NCBI GenBank assembly: GCA_013372875.1
Contig: JABXIW010000012.1
Coordinates: forward strand, 1 to 9,956
Origin: Gammaproteobacteria bacterium
GTDB taxonomy: Bacteria > Pseudomonadota > Gammaproteobacteria > Enterobacterales > Kangiellaceae
Length of the DNA: 9,956 bases
Reading direction: 5' to 3'
The position numbers and the translations under genes are program-made. Position 1 is the first letter of the stretch, and each line of letters starts with the position of its first letter. Positions 1 to 6,818 of the stretch are shown here, piece after piece. The notes below the pieces were generated by a model. It saw only the letters and a list, made by a program, of their open reading frames with translations, was not told the DNA's origin and ran no database searches.

Positions 1-729
1 AAGGTTTATACCTTTGGCCCTACTTTCCGCGCTGAAAACTCAAATACCAGCCGTCATTTAGCGGAATTCTGGATGGTTGAGCCTGAGATTGCTTTTGCCG
101 ATTTAGCGCAAGATGCTGACCTTGCCGAAGCCATGATGAAATACATATTCAAAGCGGTATTAGACGAATGCGCTGACGATATGGCCTTCTTCCAACAACG
201 CGTCGATAAAGACTGTATTAATCGTTTAGAAAATGTGATTAACAACAATTTCGAGCGTATGACTTATACCGATGTCATTAAAACCCTTGAAAAATCGAAT
301 AAAAAGTTCGAATTCGATGTTAAATGGGGTATCGATTTGCAGTCTGAGCATGAGCGTTATATCGCTGAGGAGTACGTTGGCCGCCCTACTGTGGTCACTG
401 ACTATCCAAAAGATATCAAAGCCTTTTATATGCGCATGAATGACGATGGCAAAACCGTTGCCGCTATGGACGTTTTAGCGCCAGGTATTGGCGAAATCAT
501 TGGTGGCTCGCAACGTGAAGAACGCTTAGATGTTTTAGATGCACGTATTGATGAAATGGGATTACCGAAAGAGCATTACTGGTGGTATCGCGATTTGCGC
601 CGCTATGGCACAGTGCCTCACGCTGGCTTTGGTCTTGGTTTTGACCGCTGCGTATCTTATGTAACTGGCGTACAAAATATTCGCGACGTGATCCCATTCC
701 CTCGCGTTCCGAATAACGTGAAGTTCTAA
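1..729 (+). CDS. asnS: Asparagine--tRNA ligase, C-terminal half (5' end outside window)
   Basis: This is a class II aminoacyl-tRNA synthetase that charges tRNA-Asn with asparagine in the cytoplasm. The reading frame is open from base 1 and encodes 242 residues. E. coli AsnS has about 466, so roughly the C-terminal half of the catalytic domain is present and the N-terminal OB-fold anticodon-binding domain lies upstream. Class II motif 2 is at fragment residues 4-32 (key run [17 protein letters not shown], which includes the ATP-contacting Arg). Motif 3 is near residues 209-216 (GFGLGFDR), followed by the family tail ending IRDVIPFPR. The EFWMVEPE block and the absence of an AspRS-type insertion favour AsnRS over AspRS. 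An intrinsic terminator follows 17 bases after the stop. The protein looks intact as far as it is visible. Confidence 0.97.
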   Translation, partial: KVYTFGPTFRAENSNTSRHLAEFWMVEPEIAFADLAQDADLAEAMMKYIFKAVLDECADDMAFFQQRVDKDCINRLENVINNNFERMTYTDVIKTLEKSNKKFEFDVKWGIDLQSEHERYIAEEYVGRPTVVTDYPKDIKAFYMRMNDDGKTVAAMDVLAPGIGEIIGGSQREERLDVLDARIDEMGLPKEHYWWYRDLRRYGTVPHAGFGLGFDRCVSYVTGVQNIRDVIPFPRVPNNVKF

Positions 730-746
730 ATTGGTGTTTTATAGAT

Positions 747-773
747 AAGAGTCGCATTAGCGGCTCTTTTTTT
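747..773 (+). terminator. Intrinsic terminator of asnS
   Basis: GAGTCGC at 749-755 pairs with GCGGCTC at 760-766 (seven pairs, one of them G-U) around the loop ATTA. Two further A-T pairs extend it at the base. A run of seven T (767-773) follows directly, so this is a classical Rho-independent terminator 17 bases beyond the asnS stop. Confidence 0.9.
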
Positions 774-805
774 ATATGCTTAAAAAAAATCAAATATAAA
801 TCTTT

Positions 806-982
806 ATGAGCAAAAGCAACCACACCAGCGAAATCACAGAGTTTTTTAAAGAGCTTGATGAAAAGATCAAACCTAACTCGGAATCACGCCAAGCTGAAAA
901 ACAAAAATACGCTGAAATTATTGAAAAGCGTGATAATCCTGAATACGTGCAAAAAAAATCAAAGCTTTGGGAAGGCTTTTAG
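806..982 (+). CDS. Small hypothetical protein, 58 residues, charged and helical
   Basis: An ATG at 806 opens a 58-residue frame ending at TAG 980-982. The product begins MSKSNHTSEITEFF and ends KSKLWEGF. It is rich in Lys and Glu, has no signal peptide or membrane segment, and probably forms helices separated by a turn (IKPNSES). I do not recognise the family. Support for coding is the amphipathic, proline-poor composition and the tight fit against the next gene. Against it, there is no purine-rich ribosome site before the ATG, and only 32 bases separate it from the asnS terminator, so no full promoter fits between them. It may be expressed by terminator read-through or from a promoter overlapping the end of asnS. 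The next ORF starts at 983, the base after this stop, and in the same frame. Confidence 0.6.
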   Translation: MSKSNHTSEITEFFKELDEKIKPNSESRQAEKQKYAEIIEKRDNPEYVQKKSKLWEGF

Positions 983-1396
983 TTGAAAACACACGCGATA
1001 TTTATCTATAAAGCTTTATATTTAATAATATTTGCCTTGATTTTTTTACCTCTAACTTTTTTATGGGGTTATAGCCTTTTAGTCTTAGCGCCAACATTAC
1101 AGCAAATAATATCAGGTAATTTCGACTATGGAGATGTTATCTTATTACTATTACCACCTATCAGTGGCTTTACAATTTTTTGTGCTTACTACGCTTCTTT
1201 CAAACTAGCAATAAATCAAAATCCTACTTTTAATATCTCAAAAACCTACCATTTTGGTATTTTTGTGGGCTGCCTAATCAGTTTATACTTTTCTTATATT
1301 ATCGGCTGGTTATTTGTTTTGCCGCTTTTAGTGATAGTTTTACTTTATGCAGGTATTTATATGCAAAATAACTATTCGTGGAGATTATCGATTTAA
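983..1396 (+). CDS. Small integral membrane protein, four predicted helices, TTG start
   Basis: A 137-residue hydrophobic protein of unknown function. Likely membrane segments are at residues about 10-34, 50-73, 89-107 and 109-127, with short polar loops, a lysine-bearing loop at 74-88 and no catalytic motif I can name. The start is TTG at 983. It is chosen because GGAAGG at 970-975 sits seven bases upstream, and because no ATG occurs in the frame until near the C-terminus (residue 127). The TTG directly follows the TAG of the 58-residue ORF in the same frame, so the two are probably translated as a coupled pair. The 3' end overlaps the stop codon of the minus-strand thioesterase by four bases (TTAA). 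It could be part of a larger poorly conserved membrane family. Confidence 0.7.
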   Translation: MKTHAIFIYKALYLIIFALIFLPLTFLWGYSLLVLAPTLQQIISGNFDYGDVILLLLPPISGFTIFCAYYASFKLAINQNPTFNISKTYHFGIFVGCLISLYFSYIIGWLFVLPLLVIVLLYAGIYMQNNYSWRLSI

Positions 1397-1890
1397 CCCT
1401 TCTCCAAAAACTCCTTAGGCACTTTTACCGCAATAAGCTTTGCTTCATTACAAATCTCACCTTTAGATTCTAATGTACATTCCAGAGTTACTTTACTGGG
1501 TTTTGCCGCTACCACTTTTGCTCGCAAGATCACTGGCGAATCAATTGACACTGGTCTATTAAACCTGACTTCCAAAGTACCTGTAGCGAACCATAAGAAA
1601 TCACCATTTTCTGTATCACCTATTGGACGTCCATCCATCTCATAGGCTTTAGCAAAAGCAGTGCAGACACAGTGGCAATCAATAATAGTCGAAATGATAC
1701 CTCCATTTAGAACGTGCTGTGGGCCCGCATTATGGTGAGCTTGCGGCATAAATTCGCAAACAGCCTCTTCCCCTTCTTTCTCCTTAACCCAATAGCTTTT
1801 AATACCAAGACCGTTATCATTTAGGGTTCCGCAACCAAAGCAATGGTTGTTCGGCATTTGTTCTTGAAAAGAAACTGATTGATGATTCAT
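1393..1890 (-). CDS. PaaI-type hotdog-fold acyl-CoA thioesterase
   Basis: A predicted cytosolic thioesterase of the PaaI/4HBT hotdog superfamily, 165 residues, which would hydrolyse an acyl-CoA of unknown identity. The N-terminus carries the subfamily mark NNHCFGCG (residues 14-21) followed by NDNGLGIKSYW. The active-site strand-helix reads HVLNGGIISTIIDCHCVC (59-76), where Asn62, Gly63, Gly64, Asp71 and His73 lie at positions typical of hotdog catalysis. The ATG at 1890 gives the expected spacing (FQEQMPNNHCFGCG) to the motif, although no clear ribosome site precedes it. Met12 is a less likely alternative start. Its stop shares four bases with the stop of the convergent membrane-protein gene. 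A 165-base spacer separates it from the divergent methyltransferase gene. The substrate cannot be read from the sequence. Confidence 0.85.
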   Translation of the reverse strand: MNHQSVSFQEQMPNNHCFGCGTLNDNGLGIKSYWVKEKEGEEAVCEFMPQAHHNAGPQHVLNGGIISTIIDCHCVCTAFAKAYEMDGRPIGDTENGDFLWFATGTLEVRFNRPVSIDSPVILRAKVVAAKPSKVTLECTLESKGEICNEAKLIAVKVPKEFLEKG

Positions 1891-2016
1891 AAGTAGCTGA
1901 AAAATATTGATTTTTACTTATGTTACTGCAAACCAGCCACAAGTTGAAGAAATATAAGACTTGGCAAACTTTCTGTGCTTGCCGCGGTTCACTTGCAAAA
2001 GCAAAATACTAAGCGT

Positions 2017-2030
2017 AGATTGGTAAATCT
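2017..2030. repeat. Short inverted repeat in methyltransferase leader
   Basis: AGATT at 2017-2021 and AATCT at 2026-2030 form a perfect 5-base inverted repeat around GGTA, ending 25 bases before the methyltransferase ATG. Just upstream, TTGC (1993-1996) and GCAA (2001-2004) form a second small one around AAAA. Either could be part of an operator or a weak leader hairpin. Both are short enough to arise by chance. Confidence 0.25.
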
Positions 2031-2055
2031 CTCAATAAGGATATGAGGAATTTCT

Positions 2056-3120
2056 ATGAATGCTCCTGCTTCCAACGAAGATAAATTCAATGAGCTATTT
2101 GGTAAAGTGCTTGGCGATGTGGCTGGCGCTATTGGGCTCTTGATGGCCTATATAGGCGATCAATCAGGCGTTTACCAAGCGCTGGAAAAACATGGCCCCT
2201 GTAGTGCCGATGATTTAGCCGAAAAAACAGGCTTAAACTCTCGCTACTTGCTCGAATGGCTCTCTTCAAACACCGCCTTGGGCTATGTCAGTTATGATAG
2301 CAACAGCCAAAGTTTCAGCTTAACCCCTGAACAAGCCGCTATTTTTGCCCACGAAGGCGCGCCCACTTGCATGCAAGGCTTCTTCCAAGCGGTAGTTGGC
2401 CAGTATGAAACTAATGAAACTGCGGTCGATGTCTTTAAAACTGGGCGTGGTCGTCCTTGGGGTGAGCACAGCAACTGCTGCTTCTGTGGCACTGATCGGT
2501 TCTTCCGCCCGGGCTATGTCATGAATCTAGTGGAAAATTGGCTTCCTGCGCTCAATGGTGTTGAAGATAAGCTCAAAGCTGGCGCAACCGTTGCCGATAT
2601 TGGCTGTGGTTATGGCTCATCAACCATATTAATGGCTGAAACCTACCCTAATTCACAATTTGTTGGCTATGACTTCCATGAACCCTCAATCAAAGCCGCA
2701 CAAGCCAAAGCCGATGCCGCAGGCTTAAAAAATGTCAGCTTTAAAGTCAGCGCGGCTAAAGACATTCCTGCAGACAGTTTTGACCTAGCTTGTATTTTCG
2801 ATGCGCTACACGATATGGGCGATCCAGTTGGCGCAGCAGCTAAAATCAAAGAGTCCTTAAAACCAGATGGTACATTTATGTTAGTTGAGCCAATGGCACA
2901 GGATAAGCTCGAAGATAACCTAAATCCACTATCAGGGATCTTCTATGGCTTCTCAACAGTCGTATGCGTGCCAACGTCAAAAGCACAGGAAGTTGGCTTA
3001 GGACTTGGCGCTCAAGCAGGTGAAAAGCGCTTAACCGATGTGCTCAATCAAGCTGGCTTTAGTCAAGTAAGACGGGCCACAGAAACGCCAACTAATATGG
3101 TACTAGAAGCTATGAAATAA
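2056..3120 (+). CDS. SAM-dependent methyltransferase with N-terminal winged-helix domain
   Basis: A 354-residue class I methyltransferase. Residues about 20-95 form a winged-helix module (ADDLAEKTGLNSRYLLEWL, then a wing) of the type used for dimerisation in O-methyltransferase-like proteins such as mycobacterial Rv2258c. The Rossmann domain begins near 175. Motif I is VADIGCGYG (179-187), the acidic residue that would hold the SAM ribose is in FVGYDFHEP (202-210), and the post-II region FDLACIFDALHDMGDP spans 242-257. LKPDGTFMLVEPM (268-280) is the usual strand-5 region. GAGGAA at 2045-2050, five bases before the ATG, supports the start. The linker between domains holds three cysteines (141, 142, 144) just before the conserved DRFFRPGY. 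The gene appears monocistronic, divergent from the thioesterase. The substrate is unknown, and a regulatory role is not indicated. Confidence 0.88.
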   Translation: MNAPASNEDKFNELFGKVLGDVAGAIGLLMAYIGDQSGVYQALEKHGPCSADDLAEKTGLNSRYLLEWLSSNTALGYVSYDSNSQSFSLTPEQAAIFAHEGAPTCMQGFFQAVVGQYETNETAVDVFKTGRGRPWGEHSNCCFCGTDRFFRPGYVMNLVENWLPALNGVEDKLKAGATVADIGCGYGSSTILMAETYPNSQFVGYDFHEPSIKAAQAKADAAGLKNVSFKVSAAKDIPADSFDLACIFDALHDMGDPVGAAAKIKESLKPDGTFMLVEPMAQDKLEDNLNPLSGIFYGFSTVVCVPTSKAQEVGLGLGAQAGEKRLTDVLNQAGFSQVRRATETPTNMVLEAMK

Positions 3121-3173
3121 CAGTTTGTTACAACACTTACAGCCTTTAGGATGGCACTTGAAAGTACTGTGAT

Positions 3174-3179
3174 TATAAT
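3174..3179 (+). promoter_or_regulatory. Candidate -10 element for the small lipoprotein gene
   Basis: A perfect TATAAT lies 18 bases before the first possible ATG (3198) and 27 before the second (3207). No good -35 exists at 16-18 bases upstream; the nearby TTGAAA at 3158 is only 10 bases away. A near-extended -10 (TG two bases upstream) may compensate. Transcription would start around 3186-3188, leaving a leader of only about 10-20 bases. Confidence 0.4.
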
Positions 3180-3197
3180 GCAGCTAAAAACTCAATA

Positions 3198-3536
3198 ATG
3201 GTTAAAATGAAACACACAAAAATTATAGCTGCATTTTTAATTGCTTCCCTTACTTTTCTTGGCTGTGCTTCAGTAGAAGTAGAAAAAAAAGGAGAAAATC
3301 AATATGTCTTGAAAGCCTGGGGAAGTAAGAATAAAACTAAAGAGCAGCTAAAATCAAAAGTTCTGATAAAGGCTAAAGAGTTGTGTAATCCATATAAATA
3401 TGAACTTATAGGTAGCGGTATCTATGATCAAAAGATAGCAGGTATGAATCAAAGCATTGGAGGTTTTGATACCTACGATCCTCAAAATATAACACGCATA
3501 TTTACTCAACATATCAGATGCATTACAACAGAATAA
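3198..3536 (+). CDS. Small lipoprotein, unknown function
   Basis: A 112-residue secreted protein. The N-terminus (MVKMKHTKII, then a hydrophobic stretch) ends in TFLGC, an imperfect but acceptable lipobox with the lipidated Cys at residue 23. Ala at +2 predicts outer-membrane sorting. The mature part is about 90 residues, charged, with KELCNPYKY and a C-terminal IRC that could form a disulfide. I do not recognise a family. Two starts are possible, ATG 3198 or ATG 3207 (MKHTKII). The second is the more usual signal-peptide start and suits the very short leader predicted from the TATAAT at 3174, but neither has a clear ribosome site. The 3' end overlaps the following membrane-protein gene by 19 bases, which suggests translational coupling. 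Confidence 0.72.
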   Translation: MVKMKHTKIIAAFLIASLTFLGCASVEVEKKGENQYVLKAWGSKNKTKEQLKSKVLIKAKELCNPYKYELIGSGIYDQKIAGMNQSIGGFDTYDPQNITRIFTQHIRCITTE

Positions 3537-3904
3537 TCATTGCTGCTCTTTTAGTTATAACTGGCATTATCCATTTAATGCCTACGATTGGAATACTAGG
3601 CTCAGAAAAATTAACCTCGCTCTATGGCCTTAATTTTGATGAGCCTAATTTGGCGATTTTAATGCGTCATCGGGCTGTGTTATTTGGGCTGCTTGGCGCA
3701 TTCTTAGTGCTTGCTGCCTTCAAACCAAAGCTACAACTAATTGCTATTACTGCTGGTTATATTAGTGTCGTCTCTTTTTTGATTTTAGCTTGGCTAAGCC
3801 CTTCCTATAACTTATCCATTAAAAAAATAGTTATCGCAGATATCATTGCGCTAGTTTGCTTAGTCGGCACCACTATTTTATATTTGTTGAACAATAAAAA
3901 ATAA
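3518..3904 (+). CDS. Small four-helix membrane protein with LMRHRAVLFG motif
   Basis: A 128-residue inner-membrane protein with likely helices at residues 4-23, 52-68, 72-93 and 103-125. The loop after helix 1 has LGSEKLTSLYGL, and helix 2 is entered through LMRHRAVLFGLLG (48-60), a conserved-looking charged motif. From memory, proteins of this shape are sometimes labelled phosphopantetheine adenylyltransferase in databases. Nothing here supports that enzyme, which is soluble and carries an HxGH nucleotidyltransferase motif. The ATG at 3518 lies inside the upstream lipoprotein gene (19-base overlap). The next ATG would delete most of helix 1, so 3518 is preferred despite a weak ribosome site. 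acpH follows after 27 bases in the same direction. Function unknown. Confidence 0.75.
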   Translation: MHYNRIIIAALLVITGIIHLMPTIGILGSEKLTSLYGLNFDEPNLAILMRHRAVLFGLLGAFLVLAAFKPKLQLIAITAGYISVVSFLILAWLSPSYNLSIKKIVIADIIALVCLVGTTILYLLNNKK

Positions 3905-3931
3905 TACAACCGACAGATATACTTTAATCTC

Positions 3932-4534
3932 ATGAACTATTTAGCCCATATATACCTTTCAAAGGATCATATTGATTATCAATTAGGTAATCTTCTAGCT
4001 GATCTATTAAAAGGTAAGGCTTGGCCCGAATGCTCAGCGCTATTTCTAGAAGGCATGAAAATGCATAAGGAAATAGATAAATTCACCGATAAGCACCCGC
4101 TATTCAAGCAAAGCAAAGCTCGATTAGGTCGTCGTGGTTATTTAAGAGGCGTTGTGATTGATGTGATTTATGACTATATGCTTTGTAAAAGCTGGAGTGA
4201 CTTCAGCTCAGTTGCACTAGATGAGTTTATCAATAAGTTTCATCAAGAAGCCACATTACAGATTGAGCATTATCCAGATAAAGCAAAAAACTTTATCTCT
4301 AAAGTCATTCAGCATAATGCGCTACGTTCTTATAGCTCAATCGAAGGCTTAGTGCTGACCTTTCAGCGCATCGACAAAAGACTATCCGACAGAATTAAAG
4401 CCAAAGAGTCGATGTTCGATTATATCCCAAAAGCTATAGACCAATTAGAAAACATAGAGTATGACTTTAACAAGTTCTTCCCTGAACTAATCAAGTTTGC
4501 GGAATCAACTAATTCTGTTGAAGTAAACAAGTAA
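3932..4534 (+). CDS. acpH: Acyl carrier protein phosphodiesterase (AcpH family)
   Basis: AcpH removes the 4'-phosphopantetheine arm from holo-acyl carrier protein to give apo-ACP, a cytoplasmic turnover step in fatty acid synthesis. The 200-residue length fits the family (about 193 in E. coli). The N-terminus MNYLAHIYLS matches the family opening, followed by GNLLADLLKG (19-28) and a helix MKMHKEIDKFTDKHP (42-56). His45, Asp49 and Asp53, with Asp77 and Asp81 in VIDVIYDYML, are the likely metal-binding set of this HD-like fold. There is no clear ribosome site before the ATG. A TATACT eight bases upstream could be a -10 giving a nearly leaderless message, or the gene may be co-transcribed with the membrane protein before it. 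The opposite gene ends 24 bases beyond the stop, and no terminator is visible between them. Confidence 0.87.
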   Translation: MNYLAHIYLSKDHIDYQLGNLLADLLKGKAWPECSALFLEGMKMHKEIDKFTDKHPLFKQSKARLGRRGYLRGVVIDVIYDYMLCKSWSDFSSVALDEFINKFHQEATLQIEHYPDKAKNFISKVIQHNALRSYSSIEGLVLTFQRIDKRLSDRIKAKESMFDYIPKAIDQLENIEYDFNKFFPELIKFAESTNSVEVNK

Positions 4535-4558
4535 TCATTTGATTCGATTAAATAATAC

Positions 4559-6112
4559 CTACAATGACAAAGCTTCAACCTCATTTTGGGTTTGACGAGC
4601 CAATTCAACCGATGGCTTGCCAGTCACTGCCAACCCTTTATCTTTTTGGTATTTTGAAATGGCGGCTCGAGTTTCATCGCTCAACTCGCCCGTTGCAGCT
4701 CCCGGTTGGTAACCGAGTTTAGTAAGATTTTGCTGTATTAACTGGACCAGTGCTCCACCACTCATCATGCCGATAAAGTCTGAAGTGGTAGGTTTGTTAG
4801 CTTTTTCGCTCAAAACCGTATACATCACCCCTTTGTCCCCTAAATCAGGATTAATAATGATATCTTTAGTCAAGACGGTTACGGTTACTGCACCACCGTC
4901 AACCATTTTGCGTAACTGCTCCATCTGCGAGCTAAACATGGATTCCATCATTTTGCGCTGCGAAGCTGGCATTGCGGCTAGCTCTTTTTCAAATTTAGCT
5001 AACTCTTTTTGTGCCTGAGCCAACTCTTTACGTTGCTTTTCATCAATCATTCCGCCAAAAGTTAATTCTTCTTTATAAGGCTCGTATAGGTATGAGCTAC
5101 CTACTCGGCGATAGTCGCTGTTTTTGCGCTCCATAAAGAATTTGCGTGGCTTACCGTTTTCAATCATGGTGCCCTCGAAACGGGTCTTACGGCGTTTAAA
5201 ATACTCTGGATCAATCCAAACATCCATGCTTTCGATGATAACCTCGTTTCCATCCTCGGTTTTCTGTTTTAAATTTAAATTCTTAGCGGAGATACGATTA
5301 GTTTGGATTTGATCTATCTTTTCCTGTATAGATCTCATGAACTTTTTATCGGCTCGTGTCTTGACTTCCATATAGGTGTCTGTTGGCTTGGCAAAATTTC
5401 TTGCTGCGTCAGCGAGCATACAAGATGGTCCGAGCATCATCAACATCGGGTCGATCCCACTATCAGTAATCCCAACTTGCGCCTTTTCAATATGGCTTTT
5501 TGCGTTATCGTCACTAGATGCTAGAGCCGCATATTTAGAGTAAGCAATACATGCCTCTTGAAAAGCAGCGTTTTCAGTAACATTATCATAACCGGAAACA
5601 GCGCCTTTTTTTGACAGGATAGCACCCCATCCAGAATCTTTAATGCCTGATCTTAATGCTTCGCCCGTTTTAAAAAGCCCATATGTCATAGTGGCAAACA
5701 CTTGCGCTAGCTGCTCTCGTGGAACTCCTGCCGCCTCCGCTTTCATTTTTTCGACTTCATCAGGAGATACAGGAACCCTAACTTGCTTTATTATATCCTT
5801 ACCCTGAGAAGTTATGTAAGGGACGTCGACTATCGCCTCATACTCGCTTGCCGTAGTCTCGATTGATGGCAAGCCTGCCTGCAGCCCCATTTCAATATAT
5901 TTTTTCCTCTCTAATATCTTCACACCGCTAACTATATTTCGTTCAGCCTCCATGTCCATCTCCACTCCTAACAGATGCCATGCTTCGTCAATATCACCGG
6001 CTTTTCTGAGTTTTTTTACCTTATTAACAATTTCATCATTCCAACTTTCTGCCACAAGACTCCCACTTAACATGGTGAGACTAACAAAAACCGCTTTAGT
6101 TAAAATTTTCAT
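4559..6112 (-). CDS. Secreted protein with C-terminal peptidoglycan-binding domain (PGBD-1)
   Basis: A 517-residue exported protein. The start at 6112 is chosen because AAGGAAG lies just upstream and MKILTKAVFVSLTML begins a good signal peptide, probably cut after Ala21 (SLVA/ES). Upstream in-frame codons to 6208 would put 32 unrelated residues before it. The mature N-terminal half is helical and not recognised. Residues about 298-345 (VWIDPEYFKRRK, DYRRV, YLYEPYKEEL) resemble strands of LolA-like or lipoprotein-sorting-like folds. Residues 357-403 are a Lys/Glu/Gln-rich probable coiled coil. Residues 454-510 are a peptidoglycan-binding type 1 module: QNLTKLGYQPG, then GELSDETRAAISKYQKDKGL and VTGKPS. 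No hydrolase domain is seen, so the protein probably anchors at the cell wall rather than cutting it. It lies downstream of a lipoprotein gene, with a terminator between them. Confidence 0.82.
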   Translation of the reverse strand: MKILTKAVFVSLTMLSGSLVAESWNDEIVNKVKKLRKAGDIDEAWHLLGVEMDMEAERNIVSGVKILERKKYIEMGLQAGLPSIETTASEYEAIVDVPYITSQGKDIIKQVRVPVSPDEVEKMKAEAAGVPREQLAQVFATMTYGLFKTGEALRSGIKDSGWGAILSKKGAVSGYDNVTENAAFQEACIAYSKYAALASSDDNAKSHIEKAQVGITDSGIDPMLMMLGPSCMLADAARNFAKPTDTYMEVKTRADKKFMRSIQEKIDQIQTNRISAKNLNLKQKTEDGNEVIIESMDVWIDPEYFKRRKTRFEGTMIENGKPRKFFMERKNSDYRRVGSSYLYEPYKEELTFGGMIDEKQRKELAQAQKELAKFEKELAAMPASQRKMMESMFSSQMEQLRKMVDGGAVTVTVLTKDIIINPDLGDKGVMYTVLSEKANKPTTSDFIGMMSGGALVQLIQQNLTKLGYQPGAATGELSDETRAAISKYQKDKGLAVTGKPSVELARQTQNEVEALSL

Positions 6113-6136
6113 AACGCTTCCTTTCCTTTCATACAT

Positions 6137-6159
6137 AAAAACGACTCCAAAAGCCGTTT
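6137..6159 (-). terminator. Intrinsic terminator between lipoprotein and peptidoglycan-binding genes
   Basis: Read on the minus strand, AAACGGCT (6159-6152) pairs with AGTCGTTT (6146-6139) over eight positions with one G-U, around the five-base loop TTTGG. The T run continues through 6137, giving five T after the last G-C pair. It lies 20 bases past the lipoprotein stop and 24 bases before the next gene's ATG, leaving no room for a separate promoter after it. It may act as an attenuator that lowers expression of the second gene. Confidence 0.65.
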
Positions 6160-6179
6160 CTTGATTGTAAATTCGCCTA

Positions 6180-6794
6180 TTATTTATACTTAGGCACCTT
6201 AACTGCAAAGATCAGATCTTTAATTTCAGAAGTAGCATCTCCTTCAGAATGTTTGGCGAGCTTTATGCTTCCATAAAAACCACCACCGATATCCAAGATA
6301 TCATCATCCATCTCAAAGCGATTAATGAACACTTGAGCCTTACCATTCTCAGCAGAGGACCAACTTCTACTGTATCCATCGGCAAAGAGCTCAATTTCAG
6401 TCAGCACGGGTTTAGCCGCCTGTTCAACATTCTCAAGCGTCATACGCACCTGAATATCGCCTTTACTAGTAGCTCTTGCTGACTTATCGGTCAAGCCAGT
6501 CATAGTCACTTGCACCGAATGATTTTGCGCCATTGGTCGCCAATTACCCGTGGTTTCATTGCCTTCGGTACGATGTGATTGAATGAGATACCACTTTTGA
6601 CGCTCGCCATTAACCGCGGCATAAAGATTACCCACCACTGAAACCTCAGGAGCTTCCCGATTTTGTACTTTAGGTTTAGCGAGAGGAGCAGATTTGCTTG
6701 AATTGTCTGATGTCGCTTTATCATCGCCACAGCTGATAAGCAATAATGGTATAAAACAGAAAAAAACTAATAAAAATTTAGACTTACCTGTCAT
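6180..6794 (-). CDS. Lipoprotein, unknown function
   Basis: A 204-residue lipoprotein. A hydrophobic signal ends in LLISC with the lipidated Cys at residue 22, and Gly at +2 predicts outer-membrane placement. A Ser/Lys/Pro linker (about 27-50) precedes a probable beta-rich domain. That domain contains YAAVNGERQKWYLI, a repeated strand pattern (VQVTMTGL, IQVRMTLEN, EIELFADGY) and the C-terminal IFAVKVPKYK. I do not recognise the family. The start is well supported: AAGGAGTG lies a few bases before the ATG on the minus strand. The next gene on the same strand encodes the secreted peptidoglycan-binding protein, so an envelope-related role with that partner is plausible but not shown. An inverted repeat lies in its upstream region (6819-6843). 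Confidence 0.8.
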   Translation of the reverse strand: MTGKSKFLLVFFCFIPLLLISCGDDKATSDNSSKSAPLAKPKVQNREAPEVSVVGNLYAAVNGERQKWYLIQSHRTEGNETTGNWRPMAQNHSVQVTMTGLTDKSARATSKGDIQVRMTLENVEQAAKPVLTEIELFADGYSRSWSSAENGKAQVFINRFEMDDDILDIGGGFYGSIKLAKHSEGDATSEIKDLIFAVKVPKYK

Positions 6795-6818
6795 AAAACA
6801 CTCCTTGTTTTACTTTAT

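Noticed and set aside
497..823. Minus-strand reading frame antisense to the asnS 3' end
   Set aside because: It overlaps conserved motif 3 of asnS and the terminator hairpin, and the product has no recognisable features.
1963..1984. A sigma-54-like TTGGCA...TTGC pair upstream of the methyltransferase
   Set aside because: The GG and GC dinucleotides are two bases too far apart for the fixed -24/-12 spacing.
3518..3904. Label of phosphopantetheine adenylyltransferase for the small membrane protein
   Set aside because: The protein is a four-helix membrane protein with no HxGH nucleotidyltransferase motif, so that name would be misleading.
4502..4545. Inverted repeat GAATCAA/TTGATTC at the acpH 3' end as a bidirectional terminator
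   Set aside because: The seven-base arms are 30 bases apart, AT-rich, and not followed by a T run on either strand.
5303..5524. Plus-strand frames antisense to the peptidoglycan-binding gene
   Set aside because: They are short shadow frames without ribosome sites, while the minus-strand frame has a signal peptide and a recognised domain.
6113..6208. A 32-residue N-terminal extension of the peptidoglycan-binding protein from an upstream ATG at 6208
   Set aside because: It would overlap the lipoprotein gene's 3' end and the terminator, and would hide a clear signal peptide. The strong ribosome site AAGGAAG points to the ATG at 6112.
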